Translations under genes and position numbers: made by a program | From: Leptolyngbyaceae cyanobacterium | Lineage (GTDB): Bacteria > Cyanobacteriota > Cyanobacteriia > Cyanobacteriales > Aerosakkonemataceae | Assembly: GCA_036703985.1 (NCBI GenBank) | Contig: DATNQN010000151.1 | Location: forward strand, 1 to 64,000 | DNA: 64,000 nucleotides | Reading direction: 5' to 3' | Part shown: in pieces, positions 35,978 to 43,672 of the stretch | How positions within the stretch are numbered: the first letter of the stretch is position 1 | Layout: each line of letters begins with the position of its first letter | Notes under the pieces: model-generated | The model's database searches: none | Told to the model about the DNA's origin: nothing | What the model saw: the letters and a program-made list of their open reading frames with translations, nothing else

Positions 35978-36027
35978 CTTATCTGCGTTCATCTGCGTTC
36001 ATCCCTCTTCATCTGCGGTAAAAAAAT
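35978..36027. repeat. 12-bp-period repeat, copy G (reverse)
   Basis: ATCTGCGTTCATCTGCGTTC followed by ATCCCTCTTCATCTGCGG and a run of A is the inverse of copy F. It ends one or two bases before the dndE ATG, leaving no room for a normal Shine-Dalgarno site. Confidence 0.9.
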
Positions 36028-36028
36028 C

Positions 36029-36430
36029 ATGGAACCTCCAATCAACACCATCAAACTATCCCAAACAGCCAAAGACCAACTCCTCAAACTCCGACGCTTC
36101 ACCAAAATCGACCAATGGAACATCCTGTGTCGCTGGGCATTTTGTCGTTCCCTAGCCGAACCCAGCATCCCCTCCCCCGTCCCCATCATCACCGACAGCA
36201 ACGTCGAAATGTCCTGGCGAGTCTTCGGGGGTGAAATCTCCGATATCTTAATCCTCGCCCTCAAACAACGCTGCCAAAAAGACAACTTAGGCTGTGACAA
36301 AGAAACCCTTGCCAACCAATTTCGCCTCCACCTCCATCGAGGTATCGGCTACCTAGCAGGTGACCCAAATATTAAAAAGATCGAAGACTTAATTGCGATC
36401 GCAACTCAGGGGCTAAGTACTAAAAACTAA
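36029..36430 (+). CDS. dndE: DNA sulfur modification protein DndE
   Basis: A 133-residue DndE, a small helical protein that forms tetramers binding nicked DNA in the modification complex. Recognisable blocks are IKLSQTAKDQLLKLRRFTKI near the N-terminus, then WNILCRWAFCRSLAEPS and the C-terminal FRLHLHRGIGYLAGD. I chose the ATG at 36029 because earlier in-frame codons (from 35888) run through the GxxExxY gene and the repeat. Copy G abuts the start codon, so the usual ribosome binding site is absent and expression may depend on upstream translation. Confidence 0.93.
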   Translation: MEPPINTIKLSQTAKDQLLKLRRFTKIDQWNILCRWAFCRSLAEPSIPSPVPIITDSNVEMSWRVFGGEISDILILALKQRCQKDNLGCDKETLANQFRLHLHRGIGYLAGDPNIKKIEDLIAIATQGLSTKN

Positions 36431-36553
36431 AGAAAAGCAAATACTCGTACTTGGCAATGCCCGTCGAAAAAAGCTTCCGGAGAAGGAGTAAGACCAACTA
36501 AAGGCACTGTTTTACAACGGGTTTTTTTGCGAAGAAAGAATCCCTACGTATGA
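36431..36553 (+). pseudogene. C-terminal remnant of a TnpB-type transposase
   Basis: An open frame directly after the dndE stop reads KANTRTWQCPSKKASGEGVR, then PTKGTVLQRVFLRRKNPYV and stop at 36551. The GEGVRP...GTVLQ ending is the C-terminal style of cyanobacterial IS200/IS605 TnpB proteins. No catalytic part remains, so only the last 30-40 codons survive. It is immediately followed by a right-end-like hairpin. Confidence 0.6.
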
Positions 36554-36580
36554 GAGGTTGGGGAGTTGTCAAATATTCCT
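36536..36580 (+). mobile_element. IS200/IS605-like right end (relic)
   Basis: The stretch AAAGAATCCCTAC, a short loop, then GTTGGGGAGTTGTCAA matches the form of IS605-type right ends in cyanobacteria (GAATCCC...hairpin...GGGGAGTGTCAA), which also form the 3' end of the TnpB guide RNA. The stem is TCCCTA with TGGGGA-type pairing. No left end or tnpA was found; dnd genes occupy the space where it would be. Confidence 0.5.
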
Positions 36581-36616
36581 TTACAATTAGGTGCGGGTAA
36601 GCCTATCTAAATAATT

Positions 36617-37582
36617 ATGCGAGTAGTAGCCCTAGTTCCTGGCGGAATTGGCGATCAAATTCTGTTTTTTCCGACCCTGGACGACCTGAAGCGTAACCAT
36701 CCAGAAGCCGAGATCGATGTAGTGGTCGAACCTCGATCGAAGGGTGCCTATCGGATCTGCAAGTCCGTTCAAGATGTCATACCTTTTGACTTTAAAGACC
36801 GCAATAGTTTGGCAGATTGGGGCAACATACTCGGTACGATCCGCGATCGCGAGTATGACATCGCCCTTTCCTTGGGGAAAAGCTGGCTGGTCGGTCTATT
36901 ATTGTGGATGACAGGTATTCCCGTCCGGGTCGGTTATGCTGGTAGCCCCGGTTCTACCATATTTATCAGTAATCCGGTTACCTTAAAAACCGAACAATCC
37001 GCAGCTAGTATGTATCACGACCTGCTAAGCGGTTTGGGAATTCATACAGCTTGTCCGGATTTATCGATTAACGTACCCAAACAAGACATTCAATGGGCAG
37101 AAGCAGAACAAAAACGGCTGGGTATTGGCGAAAGCGGTTACGTTCTGATTCACGGCGGTTCTAGCGAACTCTCCAAAGAGAAAGGAATTGATAAACTCTA
37201 CCCAACAACTCATTGGCGGGAAATCATTCAAGATTTCCAACAACGTCAACCGGATATGCCAGTGGTAGTAGTGCAAGGCCCAGATGATGTCCCCTACGTC
37301 AGCCAACTGTTGCAATCTTTCTCTAATTTGAAAGTAACTGCACCAGCCGATATCGGTAAATTGGCGGCAACGATCGCAGGTGCTAATTTGATGCTGTGTA
37401 CCGATAGTGCGCCAATGCACTTGGGAGTAGCAGTACAAACTTACACGATCGCTTTATTTGGCCCTACCGACCCGAGTAAACTGCTGCCGAAAAGCGATCG
37501 CGTTCTCACCATTAAATCCCCAACTGGCAAAATGGCCGATATCTCGCCTCAAGAAGTTTTACAAAAAGTTTGGGGAGGCTGA
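36617..37582 (+). CDS. glycosyltransferase family 9 (heptosyltransferase-like)
   Basis: A 321-residue GT-B enzyme of the ADP-heptose:LPS heptosyltransferase family, acting at the cytoplasmic face of the inner membrane. The N-terminus MRVVALVPGGIGDQILFFPT is the family start (xPGGIGDxIL). The nucleotide-sugar half has YVLIHGGSS near residue 175 and LMLCTDSAPMHLGVAVQTYT near 255, with the D-S-xxxH motif. It is followed by a GmhB-like phosphatase gene, a pairing that suits heptose addition to lipopolysaccharide or another glycan. No repeats of the dnd type follow it, so it marks the return to ordinary chromosome. Confidence 0.9.
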   Translation: MRVVALVPGGIGDQILFFPTLDDLKRNHPEAEIDVVVEPRSKGAYRICKSVQDVIPFDFKDRNSLADWGNILGTIRDREYDIALSLGKSWLVGLLLWMTGIPVRVGYAGSPGSTIFISNPVTLKTEQSAASMYHDLLSGLGIHTACPDLSINVPKQDIQWAEAEQKRLGIGESGYVLIHGGSSELSKEKGIDKLYPTTHWREIIQDFQQRQPDMPVVVVQGPDDVPYVSQLLQSFSNLKVTAPADIGKLAATIAGANLMLCTDSAPMHLGVAVQTYTIALFGPTDPSKLLPKSDRVLTIKSPTGKMADISPQEVLQKVWGG

Positions 37583-37596
37583 ACCGATTCTAGATT

Positions 37597-37646
37597 TTAG
37601 ATTTTAGATTTTAGATTAAAAGTGCCTTCTAAAATCTAAAATCTAA
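37597..37646. terminator. AT-rich 19-bp inverted repeat with 9-bp period
   Basis: TTAGATTTTAGATTTTAGA (37597-37615) is the exact inverse of TCTAAAATCTAAAATCTAA (37628-37646) around a 12-nt loop. Each arm is itself a tandem ATTTTAG-type repeat. It lies between the GT9 and HAD genes and may attenuate or terminate transcription, though it is too AT-rich for a strong intrinsic terminator. Confidence 0.5.
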
Positions 37647-37738
37647 GATTAAACTCGCCATACATCTAAATTTGGATATTTCTCCTCTTGCTAGGTAAAA
37701 ACTTTCCCCCCATCCCCCCATCTCCCCATCAGTCTAAT

Positions 37739-38338
37739 ATGCCTAGCAGCTTAAAACCAGCCGTATTTCTCGATCGCGATGGCGTTCTCAACATCGAAGC
37801 AGGTTACATTCACAATGTCGAAGACCTCCACTTAATACCCGGTGTGGCGAAAGCATTACGGCAGTTAAATGACCGAGAAATATTTTGTTGTTTAGTTTCC
37901 AATCAATCTGGCCCAGCGAGAAGCTACTATCCGGTAAATCACGTAGAAGCATTGCATCACCGACTTTGCCATCTCTTGGAAACCGAAGCAGGGGCCAAAT
38001 TAAATGCTTTGTACTATTGTCCCTACCTCAGCCCACCAGAAGGAGGAATCAATCCAGAATTTACGCGCTGGAGTACTTGGCGCAAACCAAACACGGGTAT
38101 GCTAGTAGCAGCCGCTTGGGATTGGAATCTCGATTTAAGCCAAAGTTTTATGGTTGGCGATAAAGCAACCGATGTAGATATGGCTCACAATGCTGGATGT
38201 AAGGGAATTTTAGTGCAAACTGGATTTGGGGAAAGCGTCCTCAGTGGTAAATACCAACACCATACCAAACCCGATTACGTAGCTGCTGATTTGGCAGATG
38301 CAGTTGATTGGATTTTCTGCCAAATGGGTAAGTTATAA
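37739..38338 (+). CDS. HAD-IIIA phosphatase, GmhB-like
   Basis: A 199-residue HAD-superfamily hydrolase similar to D-glycero-D-manno-heptose-1,7-bisphosphate 7-phosphatase. Motif I is FLDRDGVLN with the nucleophilic and acid Asp; motif II is LVSNQSG near residue 52; motif IV is FMVGDKATDVDMAHNAGCKG near 138. Cys and His residues at CPYLSPPEGG match the loop that binds zinc in GmhB. The ATG at 37739 is chosen over one at 37688 because the conserved domain begins ten residues after it. Together with the GT9 gene it points to heptose metabolism. Histidinol-phosphatase of the same fold is an alternative. Confidence 0.85.
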   Translation: MPSSLKPAVFLDRDGVLNIEAGYIHNVEDLHLIPGVAKALRQLNDREIFCCLVSNQSGPARSYYPVNHVEALHHRLCHLLETEAGAKLNALYYCPYLSPPEGGINPEFTRWSTWRKPNTGMLVAAAWDWNLDLSQSFMVGDKATDVDMAHNAGCKGILVQTGFGESVLSGKYQHHTKPDYVAADLADAVDWIFCQMGKL

Positions 38339-38366
38339 GTAGAGCTACTCCAGAAGCAAAGTTTCC

Positions 38367-38993
38367 ATGAAAACACTAGTTTCCATGCCATTAACCAAAA
38401 GTCCCGCCGGAACTTGGACGATCGCAACTGCTAAAACTGCTGATGAAAAACCCTATTTCGGTACGGTGCAAATTCATCCGATGGGGCAAATTTATACCGT
38501 TTCCTGGCTGACCACTTTAGGTGATTACACTGGTCTGGCTTTTTATGAAGATGGTTATATTTTTGCCGGTTGTGCTTTTCATAATTCCTATGGGGTAACT
38601 CTCTATACAATTAACGATGATGGCACTCTCGATGGAAAGTGGACTTCTCCATCTTATAAAGGTGCGATCGGTACCGAGAAATTGGTAGGCGGTATCCCCG
38701 GTCAACTGGAAGGAACTTACCACGCTACCAGCAGTTCTCCTCCCCCAAACAGCGCGAATTACGAAGGTACTCTCAATATCCAGCAGCTAAATGATATTTA
38801 TCAAGTTTCTTGGTCGGTGGGAATCGATTACCAAGGTACGGGCTTGCGCGTTGGCAATAAGTTAGTGGTTGCTTGGGGAGAAGGTAACGTTTTCTGCATG
38901 AATTACCAAATTGAGAATAACGCCGCATTAGGTCGCTGGGCTTATCTTGGTAATTCAGCTTTGGCAATGGAAAATTTACACAAAATTTGCTGA
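38367..38993 (+). CDS. uncharacterised two-repeat protein, 208 residues
   Basis: I do not recognise the family. The chain is beta-rich and internally duplicated: YFGTVQIHPMGQIYTVSWLT near residue 30 is echoed by YEGTLNIQQLNDIYQVSWSV near 131, each followed by a G-x-G-L-x strand. The two halves are joined by a Ser/Pro linker (HATSSSPPPNSANY). There is no signal peptide. A sugar- or ligand-binding beta-barrel pair is plausible but unproven. Its stop is 6 bp from the stop of the converging CRR6 gene. Confidence 0.7.
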   Translation: MKTLVSMPLTKSPAGTWTIATAKTADEKPYFGTVQIHPMGQIYTVSWLTTLGDYTGLAFYEDGYIFAGCAFHNSYGVTLYTINDDGTLDGKWTSPSYKGAIGTEKLVGGIPGQLEGTYHATSSSPPPNSANYEGTLNIQQLNDIYQVSWSVGIDYQGTGLRVGNKLVVAWGEGNVFCMNYQIENNAALGRWAYLGNSALAMENLHKIC

Positions 38994-38999
38994 TTTGGT

Positions 39000-39479
39000 T
39001 TAATTGTTAATCACTTCAAACAAACCATCATCTAATTCATAACCAAACATCTGCGCCATTGCTTTTAATCGGGATGGACTTTCAATTCCTCGATCCTTCA
39101 TCCATTCCGTTAAAACAAATAACTTTTGCATCACAAAAATTTCTAAGGCTTCCGGATTATACTGGATGCCTTCTTTTCGATTGAATTGGTGCGGCACTAG
39201 CATGGCGGCATACCGAGCCAGTTCACCACCTTTCCAGTCTAACAGAAATGGCAACCAGGGATAACGAGCATCTAAGCGAATAAACCACAGGCGCACTTCG
39301 GGAATTTCTGATAGTTCGCGAGGATCGTTGGGATCGAGGGAAATTCCGATATTAAATTGCAATTGCTGTTCGCCAGATGCGATCGCATTTTCTTGCAGCA
39401 GTTTTTCGATCGCCTCTACAGCTGGCGAAATATCTAAGTTATTTAAATGGTTGGCATCCAGCGCGATCGCAATAGTCAT
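39000..39479 (-). CDS. CRR6-type NdhI maturation factor
   Basis: A 159-residue protein of the CRR6 family (DUF1817), needed in chloroplasts for assembly of the NDH-1 complex, specifically maturation of NdhI. The long conserved core reads DPNDPRELSEIPEVRLWFIR, then LDARYPWLPFLLDWKGGELAR, and then the AAMLVPHQFNRKEGIQYNPE block and EIFVMQKLFVLTEWM, all typical of cyanobacterial members. It acts in the cytosol beside the thylakoid membrane in cyclic electron flow and respiration. The gene stands alone and converges on the two-repeat protein. Confidence 0.9.
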   Translation of the reverse strand: MTIAIALDANHLNNLDISPAVEAIEKLLQENAIASGEQQLQFNIGISLDPNDPRELSEIPEVRLWFIRLDARYPWLPFLLDWKGGELARYAAMLVPHQFNRKEGIQYNPEALEIFVMQKLFVLTEWMKDRGIESPSRLKAMAQMFGYELDDGLFEVINN

Positions 39480-39836
39480 CGAGTCTCACAATGTACAAAA
39501 AAGGACATATCCCATTTTCCTTCCACTCTGCCACAAATTGGTTTCAAAGCGAACAGAAGTTAAAATCATAACCTGGGACAACTGTATCAATACTCGACAT
39601 TTTACGATAAATAAGGTAAAGTGGATATGAGTTTACTTTATTAGCTACCCAAACGATTGTTAATTTAAACCTGCTTGCATCTAGCTGGAGTTTACCAATA
39701 AAAAGAAAAAATACGCTTAGAAGAGAGCGAGCCGGTTACTTGCGGTTCGCCATCACCCATAGCAGGAAATTGTAGCAAAGTTAAAATAGTAGACAAACAT
39801 ATAAAAACTTACCAATAAAAATCAAGAGCAATCAGT
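39480..39836. other. divergent gene-free stretch (CRR6 / fur)
   Basis: About 357 bp between the leftward CRR6 gene and the rightward Fur-family gene, so it should contain both promoters. No clear Fur box, tRNA or palindrome was seen. Fur-family genes often regulate themselves, so an operator probably lies close to 39836. Confidence 0.5.
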
Positions 39837-40277
39837 ATGAAAAATGAAGCGATCGCTGTTAAACCAATTCGTTCCTTAGAGGACGCCTTAGACAGGTGTC
39901 AAGCAATGGGAATGCGCTTGAGCCGTCAGCGTCGCTTTATACTGGAACTGCTCTGGCAAGCTCAAGAACACTTATCGGCCAGAGAAATATACGATCGTCT
40001 GAATTACCAAGGAAAAAATATCGGTCATACCTCTGTTTATCAAAATTTAGAGGCATTATCTGCACAAGGCATTATCGAGTGTATCGAAAGATCCGATGGT
40101 CGTTTGTACGGTAACATCAGCGACTCTCACAGCCACGTCAACTGCTTGGATACCAATCAAATTTTAGACGTTCACATCGAACTACCCCCAGAATTACTCC
40201 AGCAAGTCGAACAACAAACCGGAGTAAAAATTACCGAATATAGTATTAATTTCTTCGGTTATCGAAAAAGGGACTAA
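39837..40277 (+). CDS. Fur-family regulator, FurC/PerR-like
   Basis: A 146-residue metalloregulator. The winged-helix half contains RLSRQRRFILELLWQAQEHL, then SAREIYDRLNYQG and IGHTSVYQNLEALSAQGIIE. The metal-binding half has SDSHSHVNCLDTNQILDVHIELPPEL in parts, giving the His-x-His and Cys ligands, but no CxxC structural zinc pairs. That pattern and the N-terminus KPIRSLEDALDRCQ match my memory of FurC (PerR) of Anabaena, which senses peroxide. Zur or a different Fur paralogue cannot be excluded by reading alone. Confidence 0.85.
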   Translation: MKNEAIAVKPIRSLEDALDRCQAMGMRLSRQRRFILELLWQAQEHLSAREIYDRLNYQGKNIGHTSVYQNLEALSAQGIIECIERSDGRLYGNISDSHSHVNCLDTNQILDVHIELPPELLQQVEQQTGVKITEYSINFFGYRKRD

Positions 40278-40402
40278 GGGCTCGGTAAAAAGGGGAAATG
40301 GCTGATTCTAGAATAGTTTTTTTCCCCATCTCTTCCTTCTCCCTCTCTTTCTCAGTGCGAAAAACGTCCGCGTACCTCCTTCGTCGAAAGAAACTATTAA
40401 AG

Positions 40403-41533
40403 TCACTTAAAAATATCGCTTTTTATCCTTTTTATACCTTTAAGAGTAACTAGAAATGGAACTGACCATAAATTGTCCAGCCCCCAAACATCTTGTAAAT
40501 ACCTGGGAAACCCCATCATCTTAAATTTCAACCCACTACTTTGAACAGACTTCAAATATTGAGAATATCTCATAATAAAAGTTTTGATGACAGGCAGAGG
40601 TTCTCCGGCGCTTACTTGATACTCCAGAAGTTCAAAAGCTGAAGGTTTCAAATCTCGAACTTTTGCGATAATTGGATCGGGAATAGGTACTAATAGTAAC
40701 TCAGATAAAATCGCGATCGCCTTTTTTAACGGCAAAATAAATCGATTCTTTTCTGCCTCCATTACTAGGAAATCCCAATCGATTGAATCGGCAAATGAAT
40801 TAATAATTATCATCCCGTCAGCCACCAAGCGAATTGGTGGAACTAAATGCCATATCGTTCCCTGCTGACAAAGCTGTAATAACTGATAAGTTGGGTTGAA
40901 AATATAACTTGATAAATCTTTAATTGGCGTTACTATTACTCCCGCTCCAAAATCAGTATTTGCTGGCAAAGGATACCAATATATATGCCTGTAAAGATTA
41001 AGTGTTTTACCAGATTCATCTACAAAACTAATTACAGACAACTTAGATAGAACTTTATCTGGTACTTTTTCTTTTAATTTCCAGCCCAACTTATTCAATA
41101 AACCGATCGCTGCATCTCCATCTGCCCAACGCACAAATATATCCAAACTATCTATAGCACGAAGTCCATCATCTTGGTAATAATGTAAAAGCAAAGCAAC
41201 ATCTTTAAGAATTATTGCCTCAATCCCAGCATCTTGAAAAGAACGCAGAAGTGCGGTTAATTTAGAAACTAAAAGTTGATTTTCATACCATCTACGACGG
41301 TAGACACCCTTAAGTCTTACCATCTCAGAATCTTCAACACCATGAGCAGATAAATTGCGATACAGTAATGGCAGCAACCGATAAGATTCTGGATCGAGTT
41401 CCTCAATATCGACAGTGGTTTTCCATTGGTGCCAAGCATCAGTCGCATCTTTTCCCTCCTGAAAGGCAGCCCGTAAAAGCAATTCATGCTCGGAAGTAAG
41501 CCACTCAAATTTTCGAGCGTTTTTAGAATTCAT
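40403..41533 (-). CDS. nucleotidyltransferase-family protein (NTP_transf_5 type)
   Basis: A 376-residue protein of the family found with lasso-peptide and polysaccharide clusters. The core pattern is LKDVALLLHYYQDDGLRAIDS then LDIFVRWADGDAAIGLLNKLGW, matching KGxxL...R..xDxDxL. The second half is helical. In this copy the expected K-G pair is KD (ILKDVALL) and the D-x-D pair reads DSLDIF, so one acidic residue may be lost, which suggests altered activity. Starts 11 bp from the divergent paralogue at 41545. Confidence 0.75.
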   Translation of the reverse strand: MNSKNARKFEWLTSEHELLLRAAFQEGKDATDAWHQWKTTVDIEELDPESYRLLPLLYRNLSAHGVEDSEMVRLKGVYRRRWYENQLLVSKLTALLRSFQDAGIEAIILKDVALLLHYYQDDGLRAIDSLDIFVRWADGDAAIGLLNKLGWKLKEKVPDKVLSKLSVISFVDESGKTLNLYRHIYWYPLPANTDFGAGVIVTPIKDLSSYIFNPTYQLLQLCQQGTIWHLVPPIRLVADGMIIINSFADSIDWDFLVMEAEKNRFILPLKKAIAILSELLLVPIPDPIIAKVRDLKPSAFELLEYQVSAGEPLPVIKTFIMRYSQYLKSVQSSGLKFKMMGFPRYLQDVWGLDNLWSVPFLVTLKGIKRIKSDIFK

Positions 41534-41544
41534 AAGGTGTATAA

Positions 41545-42645
41545 ATGATTCAAAAAGTAAAGGCTAAGGAAATCAAAGTTAAAGAATCGCGCCCGGAAAT
41601 CGAGCTACTTATATGTTGTGCCAGAACTAGCATAGACACTGCAATCGCAGAGAGAATCAAAACCATTCTCCAGGGAAACATTGACTGGACATATTTAATA
41701 GAAATAGCATCTCAACACGCCACAAAGCCACTTTTATACCACAATCTTTCCAGCATTTGTCCACAAGCAGTTCCACAGCCAATTCTCGATCGCCTTCGCA
41801 ACGATTACCGCGCCAATGCTCTCCGAAATATGTCCCTGACTAAAGAATTGTTAAAACTCCTAAATTTATTTGAAAAGCATCAAATTCCCGCCATCACCTA
41901 CAAAGGAGCAGCCTTGACTGCTGCCATTTATGGCAACCTATCGCTCAGGCAGTTCGGAGATTTAGATATTTTAATTCAGCCGCAGGACTTTTCCAGAGCA
42001 AAAGAACTACTGATTTCTCAAGGATATCACCCAGATTTAAAATTTGAGTGGGAAGAAAGTTGGATAAATAATAAAAATAAAGTTAATGTAGACCTCCATC
42101 AAAGAATAGCACCAAAATACTTCCCTCTTTCACTCGATTTTGAGGAATTGTGGCAACGTCTTGAGCTTGTATCTATTATCGGTACAACAGTAAATACTAT
42201 TTCCACGGAAGACTTATTGATTATTCTTGCCTTGCAGATAGCAAAAGACTCTTGGGAGCAGGAGCAAAAGCTTTCTCAACTCTGCGATATTGCTGAATTA
42301 ATTCGCTCTCATCAACAGTTAGATTGGGGACGGATCATCAAGCAAGCTAAAAGTTTAGGCAGCGAACGAATGCTGTTAGTTAGTCTCCTCTTAGCCAAAG
42401 ATATTTTGGATGCAAAACTATCAGCAGAAATAGAACAAAGATTGCAAGGAGATTGGTTGATAAAACTACTTGCAGACAAACTACGGCGATGGCTTTTTGA
42501 TAGTTCTGACAGCACGATCGACAAAGTGCAAAAATTATTCTTCTTCCCTTTTGCAATAAGGGAACGTTTACAGGATAAAATTAATTATGGTCGTCGTTTG
42601 ACATACCTCTCTTACCTGGCAGTAAAAAATCGGGCGGAAGGATAG
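41545..42645 (+). CDS. nucleotidyltransferase-family protein, paralogue
   Basis: A 366-residue paralogue of the preceding gene with a better-kept active site: ITYKGAALTAAIYGNLSLRQ then FGDLDILIQPQDFSRAKELL, giving the KG and D-x-D residues expected of the nucleotidyltransferase fold. The N-terminal part (ELLICCARTSIDTAIAERI) is typical of the cyanobacterial members. The substrate is unknown. It is the only rightward gene of the 40-53 kb accessory region, head to head with its paralogue over 11 bp and converging on the SMP-30 gene. Confidence 0.8.
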   Translation: MIQKVKAKEIKVKESRPEIELLICCARTSIDTAIAERIKTILQGNIDWTYLIEIASQHATKPLLYHNLSSICPQAVPQPILDRLRNDYRANALRNMSLTKELLKLLNLFEKHQIPAITYKGAALTAAIYGNLSLRQFGDLDILIQPQDFSRAKELLISQGYHPDLKFEWEESWINNKNKVNVDLHQRIAPKYFPLSLDFEELWQRLELVSIIGTTVNTISTEDLLIILALQIAKDSWEQEQKLSQLCDIAELIRSHQQLDWGRIIKQAKSLGSERMLLVSLLLAKDILDAKLSAEIEQRLQGDWLIKLLADKLRRWLFDSSDSTIDKVQKLFFFPFAIRERLQDKINYGRRLTYLSYLAVKNRAEG

Positions 42646-42657
42646 AAGCGTTACTTA

Positions 42658-43653
42658 TCAAGCAAGGCTGAGGCCGGGAATATTTACTCTAATTTTGTAT
42701 ACTGAAGTGCGAGCGGTGATATAAAGACTTTGCCAATCTTCATCTCCCCAAGCACAATTTGCTGGTTGTTCGGGAGTCACAATTGTTCCTAAATGATTGC
42801 CTTCGCGATCGAATACCCACACGCCGCCTGCACCCGTACAGTATATGTGTCCCTGCACGTCTACTTTCATCCCATCCGGTGAACCTGGTTTTTTGATGTT
42901 CATATCGTAAAAAATCCGACCATTAGCAAGCGTACCATCTGTTTTAACATCAAAAATTCGGATATGACGGCGTTCTGAATCATCAATATAAAGCTGCTTT
43001 TCATCAGGTGAAAATGCCAAACCATTTGGTTTATCAAAATCATCGGCTACGATCATAATTTGATTCCCATCAGGGGAAAGGCGATAAACTCCTTGGATTG
43101 GTTGTTCTTGCTGTTCGGGTTTAATGCCATAAGGAGGATCGGTAAAATAAATAGCGCCGTCACTTTTGACTACAACATCATTGGGACTATTGAGGTTTTT
43201 GCCTTGGAATTTATCGGCTAAGATGGTAATTGAACCGTCTGTTTCGGTGCGGGTAACTCGGCGCGTACCGTGTTCGCAAGCAATTAATCTTCCTTGTTTA
43301 TCTCTAGTTAAACCGTTGGAATGATTACTAGGTTTTCTGAATATTTTTACTTGAACATCAGTAGTCAGTTTCAAAATTTTGTTGGCAGGAATATCGCTAA
43401 AGAGGAGATACTTTTCTTCGGCAAACCAAATTGGCCCTTCAGTAAACTCAAATCCGGTAGCCACGCGATCGATCTTTACTTTTTTAGGAAAGAGGGTTTT
43501 AAATGCTGGAGATTTGGCTTCTAAGGAACCTGTATTAAACTGTAACTTTATGCGATCGATTCTTTTTTCCAGCCTCTGCATCACTCGTTTAATTCGATGC
43601 TTAATATTTGAAATTCGAGCTTTCAAATAAGTTTGACTTGATTTTTGTGCCAT
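42658..43653 (-). CDS. SMP-30/gluconolactonase-like protein
   Basis: A 331-residue six-bladed beta-propeller lactonase-like protein. Signatures are GFEFTEGPIWFAEEKYLLFSD near residue 70, SNDV-like NSPNDVVVKSDGAIYFTDPP near 155, FDKPNGLAFSPDEKQLYIDD near 205 and GSPDGMKVDVQGHIYCTG near 245, which supply the metal-binding Glu, Asn and Asp. It would open a sugar lactone or similar ester. The first 45 residues are a basic helix not found in the core family, a feature shared with the SDR protein upstream. I chose the ATG at 43653 with AAAGG five nt upstream. Last gene of the leftward operon. Confidence 0.88.
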   Translation of the reverse strand: MAQKSSQTYLKARISNIKHRIKRVMQRLEKRIDRIKLQFNTGSLEAKSPAFKTLFPKKVKIDRVATGFEFTEGPIWFAEEKYLLFSDIPANKILKLTTDVQVKIFRKPSNHSNGLTRDKQGRLIACEHGTRRVTRTETDGSITILADKFQGKNLNSPNDVVVKSDGAIYFTDPPYGIKPEQQEQPIQGVYRLSPDGNQIMIVADDFDKPNGLAFSPDEKQLYIDDSERRHIRIFDVKTDGTLANGRIFYDMNIKKPGSPDGMKVDVQGHIYCTGAGGVWVFDREGNHLGTIVTPEQPANCAWGDEDWQSLYITARTSVYKIRVNIPGLSLA

Positions 43654-43672
43654 TTTCACCTTTCTATTTAAA

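Noticed and set aside
22770-36027. Possible CRISPR array from the CAGATG repeats
   Set aside because: The period is 12 bp, copies are scattered over 13 kb on both strands, there are no spacers of uniform length, and no cas gene is present.
20190-36580. Prophage or integrative element
   Set aside because: No integrase, structural phage gene, conjugation gene or tRNA-linked attachment site was seen. Only a short IS605 relic and the repeats suggest mobility.
36431-36616. tRNA or 6S-like RNA gene in the gap after dndE
   Set aside because: The hairpin and GGGGAGTTGTCAA segment fit an IS605 right end better, and no cloverleaf can be drawn.
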